This document shows, one piece after another, positions 16,363-24,899 of a stretch of 64,000 nucleotides of DNA (positions are counted from its first letter, which is position 1; each line of letters opens with the position of its first letter). Made by a program: the position numbers and the translations under genes. The notes beneath the pieces are model-generated. The model was not told the origin of the DNA, did no database searches, and saw only the letters and a program-made list of their open reading frames with translations. This stretch comes from UBA4877 sp002399285 (GTDB taxonomy: Bacteria; Bacillota; Thermoanaerobacteria; Thermoanaerobacterales; UBA4877): positions 57,665-121,664 of the forward strand of contig DAIPGN010000007.1 of the NCBI GenBank assembly GCA_036771835.1, given 5' to 3'.

Positions 16363-16436
16363 TTGATACCTCCGTTAATATTGGCAATAACAATAGTATA
16401 CCAAAAAAATGCGGTGTAGAAAAAGGGGTAATTTTT

Positions 16437-17069
16437 ATGAATTTTAAAAGGACCCAGAGCTTTGTACTGATAGCCGTAATAATTCTGGCTGTTTTTGGGA
16501 GCGTATTCTTTTTTTATAGAAATTCAAATGATAAAATAGCGGTTGAAACCAGTGATAAAAATTCTGCGCAGGACGAAAAGGGAGATAAGGAGGCCGGTGC
16601 TGTCCCTTCTGATGAGAGCGGGGATAAGACACAGCCGGATACCGTTTTTGTACATGTGGCCGGTCAGGTGAAAAATACGGGCGTATATGAACTGAAGAAC
16701 GGGCTCAGGGTCATAGATGCCGTGAACATGGCGGGAGGGCCGCTGCAGGATGCCGACCTTGACAGCCTTAACCTTGCTGAAAAGTTACATGACGAAGAGA
16801 AGATATATGTGCCGAAGGTTGGAGAAGTTCTTCCCGCATCAGGCGCCGTGGGCGGACAATCCGGTCCTCAGGATGCCGGCATGGTCAATATAAATACGGC
16901 AGGCGCAGAGGAATTGAAGTCATTGCCGGGCATAGGCGACGTACTCGCAGGCAACATAATAAACTACAGGAATGCCAATGGTCCCTTTAAGAGTATAGAC
17001 GATATCGTAAATGTGCCTAAGATAGGGCCGAAGACATTTGAGAATATCAAGGATAAATTGACTATATAG
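16437..17069 (+). CDS. comEA: Competence protein ComEA, DNA-binding helix-hairpin-helix
   Basis: A 210-residue membrane-anchored protein: one N-terminal membrane helix at about 10-28, a low-complexity acidic linker, an SLBB domain (VFVHVAGQVKNTGVYELKNGLRV) and a C-terminal double helix-hairpin-helix (MVNINTAGAEELKSLPGIGDVLAGNII). ComEA binds incoming double-stranded DNA at the cell surface. comEC, its usual partner, is 11.8 kb downstream instead of adjacent. The gene runs divergently from dacF and is 44 bases upstream of selD, so selD may be transcribed with it. Confidence 0.93.
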   Translation: MNFKRTQSFVLIAVIILAVFGSVFFFYRNSNDKIAVETSDKNSAQDEKGDKEAGAVPSDESGDKTQPDTVFVHVAGQVKNTGVYELKNGLRVIDAVNMAGGPLQDADLDSLNLAEKLHDEEKIYVPKVGEVLPASGAVGGQSGPQDAGMVNINTAGAEELKSLPGIGDVLAGNIINYRNANGPFKSIDDIVNVPKIGPKTFENIKDKLTI

Positions 17070-17113
17070 TATGGTTGACCGCTTTGGTTTCCATGAAAAG
17101 AGGCGATAATCGT

Positions 17114-18121
17114 ATGGACATAAAACTTACAAGTCTTACAAGCTGCGCGGGCTGAGCATCCAAAATGGGTCAGGAGACCTTGACGCAGGTTCTGCGTTAT
17201 TTACCGGAGATAAAGGATGATAGGCTTCTCGTCGGCATGGGCACTAATGACGACGCGGCGGTATACCGTTTGGATGACGATACCGCCATTATACAGACGG
17301 TGGATTTCTTTACGCCCATAGTGGACGACCCCTATGATTACGGGGCGATAAGCGCGGCAAACGCCTTGAGCGATGTCTATGCCATGGGTGGCAAGCCGAT
17401 TTTGGCGCTCAATGTGGTATGTTTTCCTCAGAATCTTCCCGGCGAGGTATTGGGCAATATACTTAAAGGCGGGGCCGATATGGCCATGCAGGCCGGAGTA
17501 TTGATAGCGGGGGGACATACGGTAAAGGATGATGAGCCGAAGTACGGGCTTTCCGTCATAGGGATCGTAAGACCCGACAGGATAATAAGAAACGTAGGGG
17601 CCAGGCCGGGCGACTTACTCGTACTGACTAAGCCTATAGGTACGGGACTGATCACTACGGCCATAAAAGCAGATATGGTAAAGCAAGAAACGATAAGAAA
17701 GACCACCGGGATAATGAAGCGGCTGAATGACGAGGCTTCTCAGGCAATGACGAAAGCCAATGTACATGCGGCTACGGATGTGACGGGCTTTGGCCTGTTG
17801 GGCCATGCTTATGAGATGGCCTCCGGAAGCAGCGTCTCTTTTGAATTGTTCTATAAGGATATACCGATAATAGATGAGGCCGCGGAGTTGGCTAAGACAG
17901 GTATTATTCCCGGCGGAACATATGACAATAGGAGATTTTTGGACGGGCACATAGGCTTTACCGATGTGCCGAGATATATGCAGGATATTATGTTTGATCC
18001 GCAGACCTCGGGCGGGCTGCTGATCGCCCTGCCTCCCGACCAGATCGCCGCTTTTAAGGGTATGGGCAAACTCATAGGCAGAGTGCTTGAAAAACAGGAA
18101 TATGACATAATTGTAAAATAA
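17114..18121 (+). CDS. selD: Selenide, water dikinase; selenoprotein with in-frame TGA
   Basis: SelD makes selenophosphate from selenide and ATP. Translation from the ATG at 17114 gives MDIKLTSLTSCAG, then TGA at 17153-17155, then ASKMGQETLTQVL, a frame that stays open to 18121. The TGA falls at codon 14, exactly where other SelD proteins have the catalytic Cys or Sec, three residues before the essential Lys (Lys17 here). Read as Sec, the protein has 335 residues, normal for the family. AIRS-type ATP-binding domains follow (MGTNDDAAVYRL, DPYDYGAISAANALSDVYAMGGKP, TDVTGFGLLGHA). AGAGG precedes the start at about 10 bases; an in-frame ATG at 17093 lacks such a site. selA, selB and tRNA-Sec follow on the same strand. 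Ordinary gene finders would begin at 17165 and lose the active site. Confidence 0.95.
17166..17199 (+). promoter_or_regulatory. Bacterial SECIS region of selD, two candidate hairpins
   Basis: Two hairpins lie at permitted distances after the Sec TGA. The first is GGTC-AGGA-GACC (17168-17179), whose loop begins 16 bases after the TGA. The second is ACGCAG-GTT-CTGCGT (17183-17197), a perfect 6-pair stem; its apex AGGTTCT closely resembles the AGGUCU apex of the E. coli fdhF SECIS that SelB binds, and it begins about 31 bases after the TGA. Either could serve. Which one SelB uses is inference. Confidence 0.6.
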
Positions 18122-18151
18122 TGGTTTCACATGGAACTGTGAGGTGGGATT

Positions 18152-19546
18152 ATGATACGGGATATATTGAGAAAAATACCTTCCGTGGACAGGATATTAA
18201 GCGAATCGGATATACTGCCGTATATCTCCTCTCTCGGCCGGGAGAGGACCGTACTCATCGTTCGCGCGGCTCTGGAGGATCTAAAAGCGCAAATTATCGC
18301 AGGACAGACGCAGGATATAGACGGCCGGGCGATAGTTGAATATGTGGCCGGAGCGCTCAAAACCGAATCTCTTTCGAGGATGCGGCGCGTCATCAACGCC
18401 ACTGGAGTTATTTTGCACACGAATTTGGGAAGAGCGGTTTTGTCCGGCGATTGTATCGGGAGGATGAGAGAGAGCGCGGGCGGCTATTGTGATCTGGAAT
18501 TTGATCTGAGCGAAGGAAAAAGAGGCAGCCGGTATAGGAAAGTCGAAAAGATGCTGACCGAGATAACCGGATGCGAGGCAGCGGTGGTCGTCAACAACAA
18601 TGCGGCAGCCGTATTGCTCATGCTTTCCTCGCTGGCAAAGGGAAGAGAAGTGGTCATCTCCCGCGGCGAGCTGGTCGAGATCGGCGGTTCGTTCAGGGTG
18701 CCGGATGTGATGACGGAAAGCGGAGCCGTATTGAGGGAGGTAGGCACGACCAACAAGACCAGGGCCGGCGACTATGAAAGCGCCATTGTCCCGGATATAA
18801 CGGCCATGGTGCTAAAAGTACATACGAGCAATTTTAAAATGATCGGCTTTACCGAGGCTCCGTCCTTAAAGGAGCTTTCCGAGGTTGCCGGCTCAAATGG
18901 ACTGCCCCTGGCCGTTGACCTGGGGAGCGGCCTCATGTATGATATCACGTCATACGGCCTTCCCTATGAACCTTCCGTCATGGAATGCTTAAGGGACGGC
19001 GCGGATATAATAACCTTCAGCGGCGATAAACTCCTGGGCGGGCCGCAGGCCGGCATTATACTCGGCAAGAGGAACTATATTGAGAAGATAAAGGACAATC
19101 CTCTGATAAGGGCGCTGAGGATAGATAAGTTGAACTTAATGTGTCTTGAAGAGACGCTCAGTCATTATTACAGTCCAGATGACGCAGTCCGTCATATACC
19201 GACGCTGAAAATGCTGACGGTGGATTTGAAAACGCTTAAAAGCAGAGCCGAAGCGATTTTGGATGGGATAGCAAATATGGGGGGCATAGATGCGGGGATC
19301 GCCGAGGATTTTTCTGAGGTAGGGGGAGGCTCTATGCCGGGAGCCCTGATCAAGACGATGGTGATCAAGCTCAAATCTTCCCGGAGAAGCGTGGAGCAGA
19401 TCTCCCGCCGGCTGAGGCTGTGCGAGACGCCCGTAATATGCAGGACGGCCGACGATACGCTCATCATGGATATGAGGACGATAGATGACGGCGATATAGG
19501 CTGCATAGTGAAAATGTTGTGTTTTGTCTTGGGGGATGACAGATGA
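18152..19546 (+). CDS. selA: L-seryl-tRNA(Sec) selenium transferase
   Basis: A 464-residue PLP enzyme that turns Ser-tRNA(Sec) into Sec-tRNA(Sec) with selenophosphate. The N-terminal domain (LRKIPSVDRILSE) is followed by the RVINATGVILHTNLGRA block and the PLP-lysine site TFSGDKLLGGPQAG at about residue 294. Length matches the family. It is 30 bases after selD, with GAGGTGGGATT before the ATG, and overlaps selB by four bases (ATGA). Confidence 0.97.
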   Translation: MIRDILRKIPSVDRILSESDILPYISSLGRERTVLIVRAALEDLKAQIIAGQTQDIDGRAIVEYVAGALKTESLSRMRRVINATGVILHTNLGRAVLSGDCIGRMRESAGGYCDLEFDLSEGKRGSRYRKVEKMLTEITGCEAAVVVNNNAAAVLLMLSSLAKGREVVISRGELVEIGGSFRVPDVMTESGAVLREVGTTNKTRAGDYESAIVPDITAMVLKVHTSNFKMIGFTEAPSLKELSEVAGSNGLPLAVDLGSGLMYDITSYGLPYEPSVMECLRDGADIITFSGDKLLGGPQAGIILGKRNYIEKIKDNPLIRALRIDKLNLMCLEETLSHYYSPDDAVRHIPTLKMLTVDLKTLKSRAEAILDGIANMGGIDAGIAEDFSEVGGGSMPGALIKTMVIKLKSSRRSVEQISRRLRLCETPVICRTADDTLIMDMRTIDDGDIGCIVKMLCFVLGDDR

Positions 19547-21420
19547 AGAGAGTAATAATCGGCACGGCGGGACACATCGACCATGGAAAGACCACTTTGA
19601 TAAGGGCGCTCACCGGGAGAGATACGGACAGGCTGCCGGAAGAGAAACAGCGGGGGATAACCATAGATCTCGGATTTTCATATTTTGAGCTTCCCGACGG
19701 GACTAAGGCCGGTATAGTCGACGTTCCGGGGCATGAAAAATTTATAAAAAATATGCTGGCGGGGGCCACAGGCATAGACATCGTCCTGCTGGTAGTCGCA
19801 GCAGACGAGGGCATAATGCCGCAGACGAGGGAACATCTGCACATACTGGAACTGCTGGGCACCAAACATGGGATCGTGGTCATAACAAAGACGGATTTGG
19901 TCGACAGGGAGTGGCTCGAGGTAGTAGAGGAAGACATAAGGGACAACGTTAAGAATACTTTTTTACGGGACGCGCGCATCGTTGAGGTCTCCGCAGTCAG
20001 CGGCAGCGGCGTAGAGGAGCTTAAGGAGGCCATATCGGAAGAATATAAGAAGGTGGACCAGAGGGACGTTGAAAGGCATTTCCGGCTTCCCATAGACAGG
20101 GTATTCACCGTACATGGCTACGGGACGGTCATAACGGGTACCCTGATAACGGGGAGGATCAAGGTAGGAGACGAATTGGGCATCTATCCCCTGGGCCTTG
20201 CCGCAAAAGCGAGGAATCTTGAGGTACATGATGAGAGTGTGTCTGAGGTGGAAGCGGGCCAACGGGTCGCCATTAATTTGTCTGCGCTGAAGGTGGGCGA
20301 TATAAGGCGCGGCATGGCTGTTGCCCCGGTTAATATGAATATGTCTGCAGGTATGCTGGATTGCAGGGCGACCGTACTTGACGACAGCCCCTTTACGATA
20401 AAGAACAATCAAAGGATCCGTCTGTATATCGGTTCTGCGGAGGTAATGGCACGGGCATCCATTATAGGCGGTGCAGAAATCAAGCAGGACGGATCGGGAT
20501 ACTGCAGACTGAAGCTGGAGGAGGATGTGGCATGCGAGAGATCGGATAGGTTCATCATCAGATCATATTCGCCGCTGTATACCATGGGAGGCGGCATTGT
20601 TATAAATCCATATCCAAAGAAGAAGAGAAATGCGCCCGGCTATGCCGATGAGCTGAAGGCACTGGAGAATGCCTCCGACAGAGAATTTTTTAAGTATGTG
20701 CTGTCTTCTTCGGGCGTACCGATGAAGACGGACGAGGTTTCGGCATTGTGCAGTCTCACCGTCCGGGAAATAACGCGGATGGCATCGGACATGCAGGGCT
20801 GCGGAGATATAGTGTCGTCCGGCGGATATCTGGTATACGGCGGAGCGCTTGATGATTTCGCACACAGCATAACTAAGCGCATAGAGGATTTTCATCTGCA
20901 TCATCCTCTTAAAAGAGGTATATCCAAAGAACTACTGTACAGCAGATTTTTCAAAAATATGGACAGAGACGGCTTTGACATGATGATAAATATATTGAGG
21001 GAAAGAGAAGAAATCAGAGGGGAAAACCTGCTTTCCATCCCGGGTCATATTATCATCCTCAGTGATGATGACAAGACGGCCGCAGAGAAGGTTTTAACGG
21101 GACTCAAGGACAATCTTATGCCGCCTGCCTTAGATAGCTTTGATCTGAATCAGGATCTGACTGACTACATGATGGAGGAAGGGCTGCTGGTAAGGATCGA
21201 CGAGGAGATCTGTATCGACAGGGGGGCCGAGAATCAGCTAAAAAGTGTACTGTCGAACCTCTTTGAGCGAAAAGATGAGATTACCGTCGCGGAATATAGG
21301 GATGCTTTGGGCATCAGCAGGAAATACGCCTTGGCCTATCTCGATTACTTTGATAAAATAAAAGTGACAAGGAGGGTTGGCGATACAAGAATCTTGATTA
21401 GGGGTGGTGAAAAGGCATGA
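19543..21420 (+). CDS. selB: Selenocysteine-specific elongation factor SelB
   Basis: A 625-residue EF-Tu-like GTPase. The G domain opens with GTAGHIDHGKTTLIRALTG, then DVPGHEKF and TKTD; domains 2 and 3 resemble EF-Tu. Domain 4 (about residues 365-625) is a run of winged helices that reads the SECIS hairpin in mRNA. SelB brings Sec-tRNA(Sec) to in-frame UGA codons, including the one in selD two genes upstream. It overlaps selA and the next gene by four bases each. Confidence 0.97.
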   Translation: MKRVIIGTAGHIDHGKTTLIRALTGRDTDRLPEEKQRGITIDLGFSYFELPDGTKAGIVDVPGHEKFIKNMLAGATGIDIVLLVVAADEGIMPQTREHLHILELLGTKHGIVVITKTDLVDREWLEVVEEDIRDNVKNTFLRDARIVEVSAVSGSGVEELKEAISEEYKKVDQRDVERHFRLPIDRVFTVHGYGTVITGTLITGRIKVGDELGIYPLGLAAKARNLEVHDESVSEVEAGQRVAINLSALKVGDIRRGMAVAPVNMNMSAGMLDCRATVLDDSPFTIKNNQRIRLYIGSAEVMARASIIGGAEIKQDGSGYCRLKLEEDVACERSDRFIIRSYSPLYTMGGGIVINPYPKKKRNAPGYADELKALENASDREFFKYVLSSSGVPMKTDEVSALCSLTVREITRMASDMQGCGDIVSSGGYLVYGGALDDFAHSITKRIEDFHLHHPLKRGISKELLYSRFFKNMDRDGFDMMINILREREEIRGENLLSIPGHIIILSDDDKTAAEKVLTGLKDNLMPPALDSFDLNQDLTDYMMEEGLLVRIDEEICIDRGAENQLKSVLSNLFERKDEITVAEYRDALGISRKYALAYLDYFDKIKVTRRVGDTRILIRGGEKA

Positions 21421-22328
21421 GAAAGCACATAGTTTTGGTATTATTGGCGGTAATGATAGGCCTGGCCGGTTGTTCATCTGCAAACGATCAAAAGCCGCAG
21501 ACGGCTTCGCAGAATAAACAGGCGGAGATCACGCTGTATTATGCCAATTCCGACAACAGTGGATTTGTCACGGAGAATAGGACTATAATTTATAATGAAA
21601 AGAATAATATTTATAAAATGGCACTGCAGGAGCTGTTAAAGGGTCCCTCTGGGGATGACGCGTATCTGCGCGTACCCAAGGGTACGGACGTAAAGGATGT
21701 AAAGTTCTCCGACGGGATCGCCACCGCAGACCTCAGCGGGTTTACCGGTTTCGGAGGCACCATGGACGAAGCCATGGCCAGGGCGTCCATAGTGAACACC
21801 CTCACTGGTCTGGATGGGGTCAAAAAAGTCGCCATTACCGTCGACGGGAAGGATTATATAGGTGCAAGCGGCAACCCGATGGGTCCAATGAGCCATATGG
21901 ATATTTCCGATACTAAGACATATAAAATATATTTTTCCGACTCCGATGCAGAAAATCTTGTTCCTGAGATGAGAACGTTAGAAAAGGGGAAAGATCCCGC
22001 ATCCGGCATAGTAGAAGAATTGATAGAAGGACCGATCCGCAGCGATTTGGTCAAGACGATGCCCGAGGGCACCAAACTGATCTCCTTGAAAATAAAGGAT
22101 GGCATAGCCTATGTGAATTTATCCAAGGAGTTTAAACAGATCAGCTCGGGAGGAAGCACCGGCGAGACAATGGCGCTCTATTCGGTTATAGATTCCCTTA
22201 CGGAACTTCCCGATATAAAAGAGGTGCAGTTTCTGATAGAGGGTAAGAAGGCCGACACATCGGCAGGACATTACGATCTTTCCGATCCCTTGGAGAGGGA
22301 TCCCTTCATAATAAAGGAAGGTTATTGA
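21417..22328 (+). CDS. Lipoprotein with two GerMN domains
   Basis: A 303-residue secreted lipoprotein. The lipobox LAGC places the lipid-modified Cys at residue 19. Two GerMN domains follow (about 35-145 and 165-290), each with the pattern PKGTDVKDVKFSDGIATADLS or PEGTKLISLKIKDGIAYVNLS. GerM of Bacillus, with two such domains, acts in sporulation and germination by joining the SpoIIQ-SpoIIIA complex. It overlaps selB by four bases, so it is cotranslated with the selenium genes, yet no selenium role is evident. Confidence 0.85.
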   Translation: MRKHIVLVLLAVMIGLAGCSSANDQKPQTASQNKQAEITLYYANSDNSGFVTENRTIIYNEKNNIYKMALQELLKGPSGDDAYLRVPKGTDVKDVKFSDGIATADLSGFTGFGGTMDEAMARASIVNTLTGLDGVKKVAITVDGKDYIGASGNPMGPMSHMDISDTKTYKIYFSDSDAENLVPEMRTLEKGKDPASGIVEELIEGPIRSDLVKTMPEGTKLISLKIKDGIAYVNLSKEFKQISSGGSTGETMALYSVIDSLTELPDIKEVQFLIEGKKADTSAGHYDLSDPLERDPFIIKEGY

Positions 22329-22353
22329 CAATATATTGGAGAGATAGTAGTAT
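22325..22353 (+). promoter_or_regulatory. Promoter of the tRNA-Sec gene
   Basis: TTGACA at 22325-22330 (overlapping the stop of the GerMN gene), a 17-base spacer and TAGTAT at 22348-22353 (4 of 6 to consensus). Transcription would begin a few bases before the tRNA at 22367. Confidence 0.6.
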
Positions 22354-22366
22354 GTTATAGGCAGAT

Positions 22367-22463
22367 GGGGGTAGATGGGTGCCGGTGTGCCTCCTGGTCT
22401 TCAAAACCAGTGTGACGTCTTAAGAGGGCGTCGGGTGGGTTCGATTCCTACATACTCCCGCCA
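22367..22463 (+). tRNA. selC: tRNA-Sec, anticodon TCA
   Basis: A 97-base gene including an encoded CCA. The anticodon arm is CTGGT-CTTCAAA-ACCAG with TCA at 22401-22403. The acceptor arm is long (GGGGGTAG against ATACTCCC, seven or eight pairs), the D stem has six pairs with a four-base loop, the variable arm is long (GACGTCT against GGGCGTC) and the T arm is GTGGG-TTCGATT-CCTAC. All are hallmarks of selenocysteine tRNA. It closes the selD-selA-selB cluster. Confidence 0.96.
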
Positions 22464-22539
22464 TAATGATGACTATTTACGTTGAAGGCGATTCTTTCAC
22501 CTGATTTGGTTTGTTCCATATAATGTATGGGGTGATAGA

Positions 22540-22854
22540 ATGCCTGATATATTTATTATTGTTTTATCCGTACTTACCTCTGCCTTGGTATGTTATATAA
22601 GTATACCTTACCTGATCGGGACCGCCGGTCCGGATAGGACGGATGCCGTTATTAAGATAGTTAAGGCGGCAGTTGATTCCACAGAGCAGACCCTGAAGGA
22701 CGTGGATGGGGAGATCAAAAAAGCCGAAGCGGTGAAAACGGCTAAGGAAGTTTTAAACGGCCTTGGCATATCCGCTGATGACAGGATGCTTGATATGCTG
22801 ATCGAGGCCGCCGTATTTTCAATGAATAATGCATCGGCAAAAAATACGTTTTAA
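22540..22854 (+). CDS. Small holin-like (LL-H type) membrane protein
   Basis: A 104-residue protein with one N-terminal membrane helix (about 4-26), then a charged helical segment and the C-terminal pattern AKEVLNGLGISADDRMLDMLIEAAV, close to the LL-H phage holin superfamily. No endolysin or other phage gene is nearby, so this is more likely a domesticated or chromosomal membrane protein. GGGGTGATAGA precedes the ATG, and TATAAT lies at 22519-22524, though no good -35 is seen. Confidence 0.6.
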   Translation: MPDIFIIVLSVLTSALVCYISIPYLIGTAGPDRTDAVIKIVKAAVDSTEQTLKDVDGEIKKAEAVKTAKEVLNGLGISADDRMLDMLIEAAVFSMNNASAKNTF

Positions 22855-22861
22855 GATTTTT

Positions 22862-22889
22862 TTGCTATAACTACTGCCTGTGATATAAT
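22862..22889 (+). promoter_or_regulatory. Promoter for the small rubredoxin-like protein
   Basis: TTGCTA at 22862-22867, a 16-base spacer and TATAAT at 22884-22889 with the TGA extension just before it. Confidence 0.6.
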
Positions 22890-22924
22890 TACGGCAAGAA
22901 ACTATTTTTCCTGGAGGGATAAAA

Positions 22925-23044
22925 ATGGCAAAGTGGAAATGTACATCCTGCGGTGAGGAAAAAGAGGGAAGATGTAAGCCTAAGAAATGTAAAAGCTGCG
23001 GCGGAACAGAATTTGTCAAGATAACAGAGGGTGAGAACAAATAA
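22925..23044 (+). CDS. Small RCKP-type rubredoxin-like zinc/iron ribbon protein
   Basis: A 39-residue protein, MAKWKCTSCGEEKEGRCKPKKC continuing with KSCGG. It has the cysteine pairs CTSC and CKSC in a knuckle pattern plus the RCKP segment typical of short rubredoxin-like domains that often sit at the end of anaerobe redox proteins. A metal site of four cysteines is likely (Cys6, Cys9, and the CKSC pair). Own promoter, GGAGGGATAAAA ribosome site and terminator make it a single-gene unit. Role unknown; electron transfer or redox sensing would fit. Confidence 0.75.
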   Translation: MAKWKCTSCGEEKEGRCKPKKCKSCGGTEFVKITEGENK

Positions 23045-23047
23045 AGT

Positions 23048-23078
23048 AAAGGGGGAATGCATTTCCCCCTTTATGTTT
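23048..23078 (+). terminator. Bidirectional terminator between the small ribbon gene and pgpA
   Basis: AAAGGGGGAA pairs perfectly with TTCCCCCTTT around TGCAT, followed by ATGTTTTT on the plus strand and a T-rich run on the minus strand. It overlaps the stop codon of the convergent pgpA gene. Confidence 0.88.
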
Positions 23079-23544
23079 TTGAGTGCGCTAGTTTGGCGCA
23101 GGCCGCGGCTGCGATACCGGCTACCAGGTCATCGAGGAAAGTATTGCATTTTATGTGCTTATCCTCATTTAATTTTCCCAATATACCCGGTTTTACCTTA
23201 TCCAGATACCCGAAATTTGTCAAACCTATCGAGCCGTAAATATTTGTTATGCTCAATGCTAAAATTTCATCTATTCCATACAGAGACTCATCGTTCTTTA
23301 TAATGCCGAGCAGAGGCTCCTCAATCAAGTTTTTTTCTGCCAGTACGTCCAGAGATATGCCTGTAAGCAGTGCGGTCTGGACCTCTCTCTTTCCCAGGAC
23401 CTCTTCCACGGTCCTTGTGCATTCGCTCATGGTGACGTCGGGAATATAATTTTTCTGAAGATCGTAAACCAAGACTGCTATGTCTTCTATGCGTACCTCT
23501 CTTTCATTCAGCTTTTCGATTACTTTTTCTTTCATATTCTCCAA
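23071..23544 (-). CDS. PgpA/YutG-like phosphatidylglycerophosphatase A family protein
   Basis: A 157-residue protein with the PgpA domain motifs SIGLTNFGYLDKVKPGIL and NTFLDDLVAGIAAAA. PgpA removes the phosphate of phosphatidylglycerophosphate to give phosphatidylglycerol; the soluble YutG-type proteins of Firmicutes lack the membrane helices of E. coli PgpA, as here, and their exact substrate is uncertain. Start is TTG at 23544, seven bases after GGAGGCG. Confidence 0.78.
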   Translation of the reverse strand: MENMKEKVIEKLNEREVRIEDIAVLVYDLQKNYIPDVTMSECTRTVEEVLGKREVQTALLTGISLDVLAEKNLIEEPLLGIIKNDESLYGIDEILALSITNIYGSIGLTNFGYLDKVKPGILGKLNEDKHIKCNTFLDDLVAGIAAAACAKLAHSKT

Positions 23545-23587
23545 ATCATATCGCCTCCTGTTATAATTATTGGTCTTATTTTATCGG

Positions 23588-24787
23588 TCACACGATTGGA
23601 ACAGCGCCTCTTATCTTTCCTTCTATGAAAGCAATGATTTTATCGGGATCGCCCTTTATGGCGAACTGTACCTGCTTCGGGCTGCCTCCCCCGCTGGACT
23701 CAAAATGGTCGGACAGGTCGCCGAACAACTCCTTCAGGTTGAGATCTGTGTCATTCGAACGGCTTACTATAAATCTCTGCTGTCGCGATATATTTCCCAG
23801 GACCGAAATAGAATATGGCTTCTGAGACAGTTTGGCGGAGACCATGCGCAGAAGTTCCTCGTCGTATTCATTAAATATGTTTACCACCAGATTTGCCTCT
23901 GTATTGAGCTTTGTGCATTTGCCATAAAGATCATCGGCTACGTATAATGCAAGCTCATTTTTTAAGGATGAGATCTCTTTTTGCAGTTTTTTCTTTTCCT
24001 GCTCTGCCAAGGCTACGTGGTCTGGAATATCGGCTATATTGGCTGAAAAATGGTAGGCCAGCTTATTTATAGTATGATTTATATCGCGGAAATATATCGC
24101 AGCCCTTTTTCCGCATGTAAAATATATACGAAGTTTATTTTTAGCTTTTTCCCATTTAATGATCTTGATAATGCCTATCTCCCCCGTGTTGTTCACATGG
24201 GTGCCGCCGCAGGGCGAATAGTCATAGTTTTTAACTTCCACTATCCTTATATCCTTATCTACCGAGGGATGTTTTCTAAGCGGCAATTCGGCTGCTTCCT
24301 CCGGCGTTACGATATATGTTGTGACTGGAATATTGCCGTACAATATTTCATTGGCACGTTCCTCCGCCGAATCTATATCAGCCTGTGAAAGGCCGGGTCT
24401 ATCAATATCTATATGGCACATATTTTCCCCTATGTGAAAACTGTCCGTCATGGCGTCAAATAGCTCTGCGAAGGCTGCGGACAATATGTGCTGACCGGTA
24501 TGCTGCTGCATATTGTCAAAGCGTCTCTCACGGTCTATTTTACAGGGATAGATGCCTATCCCGATGGGATCGTCAATTATGTGGCAGATAGTGTCGTCGA
24601 TCATCTCTACATCGGAGACTCTTGTTTCACCGATAAAGCCCGTATCGCAGGGCTGACCGCCGGATTCGGGGTAGAAATAGGTTTCACTCAGTACCGCTGC
24701 ATATTTGTCATCGTACGGCCTTACTTCGATGACGTTTCCATCAAACTCCGTCACATACGAATCATAATAGTATAGTTTTTTTGTCAC
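23588..24787 (-). CDS. Alanyl-tRNA editing protein with DHHA1 domain (AlaX-L type)
   Basis: About 399 residues. The N-terminal part matches the AlaRS editing domain: YFYPESGGQP, the metal motif HTGQHIL, and CGGTHVNNTGEI. A coiled-coil stretch (about 255-290) and a C-terminal DHHA1 domain (SSGGGSPKQVQFAIKG) follow. Such stand-alone proteins clear Ser or Gly wrongly loaded on tRNA-Ala. The GTG at 24787 is chosen because GGGAGG lies eight bases upstream; the earlier in-frame GTG at 24796 is part of that ribosome site. A TATAAT for this strand lies at 24806-24811. Confidence 0.88.
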   Translation of the reverse strand: MTKKLYYYDSYVTEFDGNVIEVRPYDDKYAAVLSETYFYPESGGQPCDTGFIGETRVSDVEMIDDTICHIIDDPIGIGIYPCKIDRERRFDNMQQHTGQHILSAAFAELFDAMTDSFHIGENMCHIDIDRPGLSQADIDSAEERANEILYGNIPVTTYIVTPEEAAELPLRKHPSVDKDIRIVEVKNYDYSPCGGTHVNNTGEIGIIKIIKWEKAKNKLRIYFTCGKRAAIYFRDINHTINKLAYHFSANIADIPDHVALAEQEKKKLQKEISSLKNELALYVADDLYGKCTKLNTEANLVVNIFNEYDEELLRMVSAKLSQKPYSISVLGNISRQQRFIVSRSNDTDLNLKELFGDLSDHFESSGGGSPKQVQFAIKGDPDKIIAFIEGKIRGAVPIV

Positions 24788-24821
24788 ATATATCACCTCC
24801 CACCAATTATATCATTAATTA

Positions 24822-24850
24822 TTGACTTTCCTAAGAAGGAAATTTATGGT
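24822..24850 (+). promoter_or_regulatory. Promoter for the 75-residue protein gene
   Basis: TTGACT at 24822-24827, a 17-base spacer and TATGGT at 24845-24850. It faces away from the minus-strand promoter of the editing protein gene. Confidence 0.45.
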
Positions 24851-24899
24851 AAATGTCGAATATATATCATGACACTAAAACGGAGAAGGAGATGTTAGG

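Noticed and set aside
17165..18121. selD read as a 318-residue protein starting at ATG 17165
   Set aside because: It would lack the catalytic Sec/Cys and Lys; the upstream frame with TGA restores the family sequence.
22540..22854. Prophage remnant
   Set aside because: Only a holin-like protein is present, with no endolysin, integrase or structural genes.
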